Below, one piece after another: positions 56,717-64,000 of a DNA stretch of 64,000 nucleotides. Each line of letters opens with the position of its first letter. Position 1 is the first letter of the stretch. The stretch is from Nageia nagi (taxonomy: Eukaryota; Pinophyta). The stretch covers positions 53,258,001 through 53,322,000 of the forward strand of contig JBITNC010000001.1 of assembly GCA_050084985.1 (NCBI GenBank). Direction: 5' to 3'. Position numbers and translations under genes: made by a program. The notes under the pieces are model-generated. The model was not told where the DNA came from. It did not search any database and saw only the letters and a list, made by a program, of their open reading frames with translations.

Positions 56717-59636
56717 TTGCTATACAAGAATGTGAAATAATAAGCATATAGTTTTAATAAAAAAATTAAATATTAAGTTTTAACCAAGTAAATAATACAT
56801 GTTACATTTAACACTAAAGACATACTTGATTTGATTCACAAGTGCAAATATTTTATAATTCAAATAATAACCTATGTACCCAAATACATTTCTCATCTTA
56901 AGAACTATAGATGTAGAGTGACATTATTGAGGCTTATTTTCTTATCTAAAATTAAACCTTCACTTGGATGCCAACACAAAGGAGCCTAGGTCCTACCAAT
57001 CCTCAACAGTTCCCCTTGGTAAAATATACTTTTACAAGGAGAAGTACTAACTATTTTCTAAGGTTTTGATGTTTATTAGGATCGAACCAAATTATTAATC
57101 TTGATTAGGTTTTTAAGTTATCCTCCTAGGTTATCAGATAATCTCTGAATAGATGTGCAGATATGTGCTATCACTACACACATACTTGTCCACCTATTGG
57201 AGTTAAATCTAACCAATAGAGGAATTAGGGGAAATTAGAGTACAAACCTTTTCACCATTTGGATTGTTGGACTTAAAGGCTCCATCTACCTATCCTCACC
57301 TCATGGCTCCCCAAACAATCATGTTATGAAAATTACATGCTGATGTGCTCATTTTAAGGGGTTTCTCATATCAATGTTTGCATAAGCAAATAAAGTAAAA
57401 AAAAATAAATAAGTAAAGAGCATAAATAAAATATCATCCATTCAATTTGAAACCTAAGTGTCTAATGGGTTTTGTTTATCAACCTCTAAAGGATATCTTT
57501 ACATCATCTTCTTTTTTTTGCATAGTCCATTCCATACTTTTCAATAAGATAAATACTCAACAGGATTTTTAATTCATAAGCATGCATCTTAAAATTTTAA
57601 GTCCTATGTATTAACTTAAAAAATTAAGTCCTTGAGCATGTATTAAAAAATTAAGCTTTAATCATTAAAAAAAATGCATCATTCACATAGCTTTAAAAAA
57701 TTTTAAGTAAACATAGATCAATCCATAACTTAAGTAACATGCATTATTCTATAACTTAAAAAATTTAAGTAATAAGCATGCATAATTTAACTTAATAAAT
57801 AATATGCATGAATCTTTTAACTTAAAAAATTTAAGTCCCTAAAACTTTTAAAGTAAAGAAATTTCATAAATATTTCCCCTTCCTTTTACTTTAAATAAAT
57901 AACTAAGGAATTTAGAAAATACTTGCATGCTAAAATTTAGAAAAATTACTTTAAAAAATTTTACCACAACAAAAGTGCCAATATCTGAAAAAATTACTTT
58001 TGCCCATCTACCATTGCAATATAATCAAGGTAAAAAAGGAAATTTGCCAATATACTTCTTAGAAGGTTTAGTTAAAAAAGATTACTTGTAATTTTTAAGA
58101 TAATTTAACTAAGTAAAGAATTAAAAAAAATTCTTTAAGTAGTAAATAAGCCATCATTGCTAACAATGAATGAGGGACCAAACCCACACTCCACCTATGC
58201 ATTAATTTGTTATCATGTTTAGTGATACTTTCACATGAAACTCCATGTATACTTTATGATGGGAAAAGCTTGTTTGATAAGCAAAAAAAATTAAGAGCAA
58301 ACAAGGAAAATTACCTAAAGTGAAAGAGAGGGATGTGGCTATACGTATCCCAGTGGGGTGGTCATGGAAGGAGCCAAGCCATGTGGAAGGGGGCAAGTGG
58401 AGTGGGGGTGATGGGAGGTGACCGTAGTGAAGAGGCAGGCCATGGTGGAGAGCAAATAGCTTCAAAGGTCATGATGGAGAGGTAGATAAGCTAAAAGTGG
58501 TAGGGAGTAGCATGGGGGTATGAAGGTTGTAGAGAGCATAGGGCCATGGTTTGTTATATTAGTAGCAAAAATGTATGAATATTTAAAAGTGATAATCAAA
58601 GGCTATTAGAAGGTATTGAGAATAGTAGGGTTAAATGAATCTTTATGTAATATTGACTACTGTGGTTGTGTGGGTGGATAATTAGAGCGTAAAGAATCTA
58701 TGGTCTAGTGGGGTCAAAGGTGGTAGGAAGCCATGAGTAATGGGGCTTTCCCAGGTAATAGTAGGCTACAGGCAACAAGCATCACTAGGGTGTAGGGAGC
58801 TGCAAGGTAGCAAGGGCACATAGGAACGAGGGGTGCTAGTTTAGAGATTGAGTCTAGTGATGGATGATCCAAAGGGGATGGAGGAGCACCACAATTGGTG
58901 TTATGGTTGTAGGAGTAGGAGGTGTTGGGATCAATTTTTTGAAAATGTTTTATGTCTTCTTAGGGCTTAATAATTTCATGTAATTATCTTTGTTTGGGAA
59001 TCTTACTTCTTTATTCCTTCAAATGGATGTTGCATATTTTTATTTTCTTACCATTCTGAGAAAATATAAACTCATACATTTATTATCATTTTATGGTTAT
59101 TTTAAATTTTTATATTATATATATCATGGCATAATTAATATAGCTTAGTATATTTGATGGAGAATGATTATATTTTTCAAACAAACTCTTTTTAAACTAA
59201 AAAAGGTATATTTGACAGATTATTTTATTTAGCTTATATATCAATAAAATTAGTTATAGAATTATTTTTATATTACAATCATTTGATAATAATTTTCTCA
59301 TAACCTTTTTTTAATAATATATATAAATCAAATGAACTGTCATAATCAAGTTTTGTTGTATAAAACTTTCACATATTGGATATTTTGAAGCGATAATTTG
59401 TAAAATTTAACTACACATCTTTGTTCATGTAGTGAAAAAATAATAAATTTAATTAACAATACCAAAGAAAATCTTGCTAAATGTATGATAAAAAATTGAG
59501 GGATAAGAAAAGTAATAGCTTCAAAGTTTACTCAAAATTGTAGAGAGATAAACCTCCAATTAGTATCTCCAATGTGAAGAAGAATTCCACAGCCAAGATC
59601 AAGACTAATGAGCACCAACTAAGCGAAGTCCCCTAG
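56717..59636 (-). other. Leader of A3
   Basis: About 2.9 kb, no convincing frame. The conserved block lies at about 56,880-57,370 (hairpin 57,162-57,184), GCATGCAT-rich AT sequence at 57,570-57,850, and a GC-richer part at 58,320-58,950, in the same order as A1. Confidence 0.6.
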
Positions 59637-59648
59637 GTTCTGATACAA
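59637..59648 (-). promoter_or_regulatory. Primer-binding site of A3 (degenerate)
   Basis: The minus strand reads TTGTATCAGAACC across this point, close to TGGTATCAGAGCC. Confidence 0.6.
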
Positions 59649-59649
59649 A

Positions 59650-59800
59650 TTAGGAATAACACTAAAATATTAATTTTAATCAACTCATGATCCATAACTC
59701 TAAATTATCTAAAACTCCAAATGCAATATCAAACATAAGATATAAGTGGTTCCTCCATTGGATAATCCATAAATATATTATTCAATAAAACAATGCTTTT
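59650..59800 (-). repeat. 5' LTR remnant of A3
   Basis: Only the part next to the primer site is recognisable, ending with AAGATATAAGTGGTTCCTCC, which matches the other family A LTRs. Similarity then fades; the rest of the LTR (TATA box, palindrome) is missing. Confidence 0.5.
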
Positions 59801-59849
59801 CAATCTCTATCATTGTATACCAACAACTTGCAACAAAGGCAATAGCTTT

Positions 59850-61788
59850 AATTCACGGTCGGCTTGTTTCTCTCTGTGGGCCAAATGCTGCCTCTACCAA
59901 CACTGCTCCACAACCAAATGCAACCTTTACCATCTTTCTTCAAGTTTATGCCACCATGGAAGAATTGTAAGTGCCCTGATAAACTTGTATGAGAGGCTAT
60001 CGATGGTCTCCTTATTGTAGCCCCCCTCCTTGCGGTGGTGGTCTCCCACCATAGCCCCTACCGTCTCCACCCACAGCTACCTTATGACCTCTGTTGCTCG
60101 GCCATCCTTGCCGCCTCTACCCAAACCCTCTTCTCCTCCCTCTGCATCTTCTCCTTGACATTACCCTCCTTATCTTAAAATAAAGTTAGAGGTTTCCTTT
60201 TTTTCTTCTTTGTGCATTTAATTTTTTTGTTGACTTACTTACATATTCTTAAATGCACATGAAAAGTAACATTTACTCCTTCTTGATAAGGGAAGGGTAG
60301 CCATTTTTCTTACCTAAAAGTATTTATAACTTTGAGTGCTTAGGTAAAAGTAGCATTAACTATGCATAGGTCTCCTTTCTTTTTCATTAATACTTGCAGC
60401 TCTCTAGAAGCAAATATATCCTTCTTTGGTAGGCATTTATTTTTTCTTTGCTTGCAAGCCATCTCCTTTATACATTATGCATCATTACTCTTAAATGCTA
60501 TTCTAATTTTTTTAAAAATGTGGCACATGGAGGATATTTTGGAGTATAATTTTTTTTCTCTAAGTATGGTAATTTACTCAGGCAAAACTTTTTTAGTAAA
60601 AAAAAAATTTGCTAAGGTAATTTAAGTATGCTATGCCTACTAATTTTTTTTAGCATAGAAGTTTTAAGGATAAAACCTTAAAAGGGGGAGAATTGAATGC
60701 CTTTTTTGAAGTCATTAAATGTCAAGTTTGTTAATGCTTAACTTATGCATTTTTTTTAATTCTCTAATACTTAAACTAATGCTAAAGTAGGACTTAAGCA
60801 TTGTCTATGAATTCATGATTTATGCCAAGTATGAATGGACTTATTCATTAAATGTTAAGTTATGAATAAACCCTAGGCATTCTTTGCTAAGTGATTTATG
60901 GCATTTCTTTTTATAGTCATGAGTAGGATTAGAACATTTAAAATGAATTCATGCTAAGTATAGAACTTATGCAATTTTTTTTTAAAATTAATGAATGGAT
61001 TAATTCTAAGTAGGACCTAGCCTTTTTTAATTCATTAAAGTGTTGAATGAATTTATGAACTTGAGCAAGTATGCAAAATGTAAAAATGTCCTTTAGGGGT
61101 TAGTACAAAACCCATTGGACTCTTATATTTCAAGTTCTTATGGATGATGTATTTTTAATACTTTACTTTATATTTTTGCATAATTGCTTTATACTTGCAA
61201 AACGTAAATATTGAAAGTAACCCCTAAAATGACACATCCGCACGTACTTTTCTACAACATGACTTGTTTGGGGAGCCACGAGGGGAGGACAGGGTAGACT
61301 AGAGCCTTTTTAGTCTGAAGAACCAAGTGGTGGTAAATCCATCTTAATTGCCCCTAAGACCTCTGTTGGATTGGACATAACTTTATTAGGTGGATAGGCA
61401 TGTGTGTAGTGATACCACATGTCCGCACGTCCATTCAGGGATTATCCTGATAACCTAGGAGGAAACTTGAAAACCTTAAATAAGATAATTAAAATGGCCA
61501 GTCCAACATACGTCAGATCCTTGGAAAATAATTGGTACTTCTCCTTAAGAGAGTATATTACTAACAAGGTGAACTGGTTGAGGATTGGTAATACTTGGGC
61601 TCCACTTTGCAGGCATCCAGGTGAAGGCCTATTCTATACAAGAAAACAACCTCAACTTTATCCTTCTATGAATCTTGGTTTATAAGTTTGCACATTTGGG
61701 ACATGTTTACTTATTAATGTTTGATTTGTATAGATGGTAAATTGTAGAAATTTATTCATTCTTCTTGCTTATTTACTTTTGTGTAGCA
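59850..61788 (+). other. Leader of A4
   Basis: The GC-richer part (59,850-60,170) comes first, then AT-rich sequence, then the conserved block at about 61,230-61,690 with hairpin CATGTG...CACATG at 61,399-61,421. Frames in it are not shared with A1-A3. Confidence 0.55.
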
Positions 61789-62740
61789 ATGGTTGAAACC
61801 TTCATACCCAAGCATATACTCGATGGTTCCAACTTCAGCATATGGGAACCTCGTATGAAAGCTGAGTTACAAGCAAGAAAGTTATGGCAAACAGTTAATG
61901 AAGACTTGGTCGCTCTATAGATGAGAAGGCTCTTGAAATCTACAACTCAAAGAATGAGTTTAGCAACTTCAATGATTTATCGTGCAATTTTAGATGATGT
62001 ACTTCTCATGATCTCTTCTTCAACATCAACAAAGGAAGCTTGGGATAGGCTGAAGAAAATTTACCTTGGGTCAAAATTTTTAAGGAGGTTCACTATTTTA
62101 CAAAAGTTGTTGCAATATCGTCAAGGTGAAGATGAAGTGCTTCTATTTACTTGAACAAAATCATTGACCTCATGACATAATTGGTTGGCTATGGGTGCAA
62201 CTGGATCAATGATGAGTTCATGGTCTTCATCATTCTTCAAAGCCTTTCTACAAAGTTCAGTAACTTTGTCACGGTTATAGAAACTAGGCTCGATGATGAA
62301 GAAGATGTCATCTCTCTTGATAACCTTTCTAGACTCCTTCTGAAGCATGAGGAAACTTTGAATAAGAAAATGTTAAACTTTTCTCCAAAGGATAATAACA
62401 TTGCTCTAAGAGCAACCAAAACTCCTTTCAAGAAGAAGTTCAATCATTATAAATCTAAAGATAACAAATCCTCATCTACCTTCAGGAAGCATGAGAAAAA
62501 GGGCAATAATAATGGCAACTTCAAGCAAAGGAATGACAAAGCTGGATCAAGCAATCCAAAACCTAAGGCAAAGTTTGATGGAAATTGTAACTTTTGTGGC
62601 ATCTTTGGTCACAAAGAGTATGATTTTCATAAAAAAAAATTTGCTAAAAAAGGCAAAAGGGGAAATGCAAATGTGAAAAATTTCAATAATAAAAAGAAGA
62701 ACAAGCATGCTGCTACTATTGCCTACTACTCAGTGACTCA
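61789..62740 (+). pseudogene. A4 gag (one in-frame stop, one frameshift)
   Basis: Starts MVETFIPKHILDGSNF. After 43 codons there is a TAG at 61,918-61,920; the frame continues as 61,921-62,151 with EAWDRLKKIYLG, a copia gag hallmark. A frameshift leads into the long open stretch 62,181-62,981, which has FVTVIETRLDDEEDV, LSRLLLKHEETL, a Lys/Asn-rich linker and a knuckle CNFCGIFGHKEYDF at about 62,585-62,630 whose last Cys is replaced by Phe. Gag would bind and package element RNA. Confidence 0.85.
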
Positions 62741-64000
62741 AACTATTTCAAATGATTGGATTGTTGATTCAAGATGCACTAATCACATGTGTTATGAAAA
62801 GGATAAGTTTGAAAACTTTCATAAGTACAAGAAGGATGCAGTTGTGATAGGTGATAATTTAGTCTTTGATGTTCAAGGAATAGGGAGTGTGAATATTCAT
62901 GGAAAGGTTCTTGATAATGTCTTTTATGTGCCTAAACTAAGGATGAATCTTATCTCCGTAATTCATATTACAAGGAAATGATACTCATTTGAGTTTACCT
63001 CACACTTCTGTGTGTTAAGAAAGGACTTGCCACCTTGATGAAAGGATCAGTATAGGATGACTTTATATTATGGATCAAGTTCCTTCAAAGATGTGTTTTG
63101 CTGTAAATGTTTGTTCAAAGGGTAATCTTTGGCATCAACGATTAGGGCACCTTAACCACAAGAGTATTCAAGATATGAAAAATCAAGAACTTGTGGAAGG
63201 TTTACTTAATATTTCACCCACAATTGGTCTCTGTGAAAGGTGCATTCTAGGAAAGATAAATAGGCAAAAGTTTGAAAAAGATAAGGCAACTCAGACTACT
63301 CATCCTCTTCAGCTTATGCATTTAGATTTGATGTGTCCGTTTCAGACTAAGTCTAACCTTCATTGATGACTTCAACAGGATGACATTTGGTTATCTACTT
63401 GAGCACAAGGATCAAACTTTTGACAGGTTTAAAGACTTCAAGGCTCTTGTTGAAAATCAAACTGATTTTAAGATCAAGATGTTGAGATCTAATAATGGAG
63501 GTGAGTATAATAGTAATGAGTTTAACGACTATTATGTTAAACATGGGATCAAGTGGCAATTCACAATCCCTTACACCCCTCAATAAAATGGAGTTGCCAA
63601 AAGGAAGAATCGAACCATTATGGAAATGGCAAGGTGCATGTTGGGTAACCTTCCTACTTTCTTATGGGGTGAAGTTATTTACACTGCTATTCACACCTAA
63701 ATAGGTGTCCTACTAAAGTAGTTGAAGGTAAAACTCTGTATGAAGCATAGACAGGAAAGAACCTAACATCTCACACTTTAGGGTCTTCGGTTGTGATGCA
63801 TTTGCCTTCATTACCTCAGAGAAAAGAAATAAGTTGGATAAAAGATCAAAAAAATGCATCTTTATGGGGTATGATAATCAGCATAGAGGTTACAGGCTCT
63901 ACTCCTCATCCCATAAAATAGTATTTATTTCTAGGGATGTCAAGTTCAATGAACTTCCTGAGGATACGACTTCTCATGCTGAGGTGTCTGATTCAGATGA
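62741..64000 (+). pseudogene. A4 protease and integrase, partial (decayed)
   Basis: Protease at 62,750-62,981: DWIVDSRCTNHM, where the D-S-G triad has become D-S-R, then VLDNVFYVPKLRMNL. Pre-integrase and the zinc part at 63,070-63,360: WHQRLGHLNHKSI and CERCILGK keep the H-H-C-C ligands, followed by LQLMHLDLM. The integrase core at 63,380-63,590 has MLRSNNGGEYNS, where the usual catalytic Asp of RSDNGGE is Asn, and IPYTPQ ending at a stop. After more frameshifts the C-terminal GYDNQHRGYRLY and SRDVKFNEL elements appear near 63,860-63,950. The window ends there. Confidence 0.85.

Larger units (their letters stand above)
51522..59800 (-). mobile_element. Element A3: Ty1/copia (family A), decayed
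   Basis: A minus-strand element with 3' LTR, 3' untranslated region, RNase H, reverse transcriptase, integrase, protease, gag, ~2.9 kb leader, primer site and a poor 5' LTR remnant. It is collinear with A1. Both ends abut family A elements in the opposite orientation (A2 on the left, A4 on the right). Confidence 0.75.
59850..64000 (+). mobile_element. Element A4: Ty1/copia (family A), 5' truncated, runs off the window
   Basis: Plus-strand leader, gag, protease and most of integrase. No 5' LTR or primer site was found before the leader. It is the best preserved coding copy of family A here and was used to locate starts in A1 and A3. Confidence 0.75.

Noticed and set aside
29176-64000. Endogenous pararetrovirus sequence
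   Set aside because: Integrase precedes reverse transcriptase in every copy, LTRs are present and no movement-protein or viral coat motif was seen; these are Ty1/copia elements.

Overview
The window is intergenic, AT-rich nuclear DNA of a land plant with a large, repeat-laden genome. Nearly every recognisable reading frame belongs to an LTR retrotransposon of a plant Ty1/copia or Ty3/gypsy lineage, and one element carries a plant mobile domain (PMD) frame. A conifer or another large-genome plant would fit, but nothing in the sequence settles the species. I saw no intact host gene, tRNA, rRNA or CRISPR array. All protein frames are broken by stops and frameshifts, so this reads as a retrotransposon graveyard with several layers of nesting.

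Layout. 1-12.6 kb: a decayed copia element on the minus strand (A0). Its reverse transcriptase is split by an 8.6 kb element (C, minus strand, 5-bp duplication GGAAT) that has a gypsy-type gag, no visible pol and an antisense PMD frame. 13.2-29.2 kb: a plus-strand gypsy element (D) with a long LTR of about 4 kb. That LTR holds a degenerate ~173-bp tandem array and is split by an 8.5 kb minus-strand copia element (A1, 14.05-22.53 kb). D's gag and protease follow, and D ends where copia A2 begins. 29.2-51.5 kb: A2 (plus strand, same family as A1) has lost gag and protease. In their place is an unrecognised ~0.9 kb sequence that contains the 16.5 kb copia array B. 51.5-59.8 kb: A3 (minus, A1 family), tail-to-tail with A2. 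59.85-64.0 kb: A4 (plus, A1 family), head-to-head with A3 and running off the window.

The most striking structure is B (32,076-48,576): LTR-internal-LTR-internal-LTR, all on the minus strand, flanked only at its outer ends by the duplication AGAAG. The middle LTR is a chimera: its left third matches the right-hand LTR and its right two thirds match the left-hand LTR. This is the product expected from one unequal crossover between the two LTRs of a single parental insertion. The switch can be placed in a 50-bp interval (39,960-40,009). Both internal copies carry the same premature stops, so the element was already dead when it was duplicated.

Family A elements (A1-A4) share a palindrome in the U3 part of the LTR, a TATAAATAG box, an untranslated leader of up to ~3 kb with a conserved ~450-bp block, and a long 3' untranslated region. 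Coordinates of decayed domains are approximate; LTR ends, target duplications and the primer-site positions of B and A1 were read base by base.
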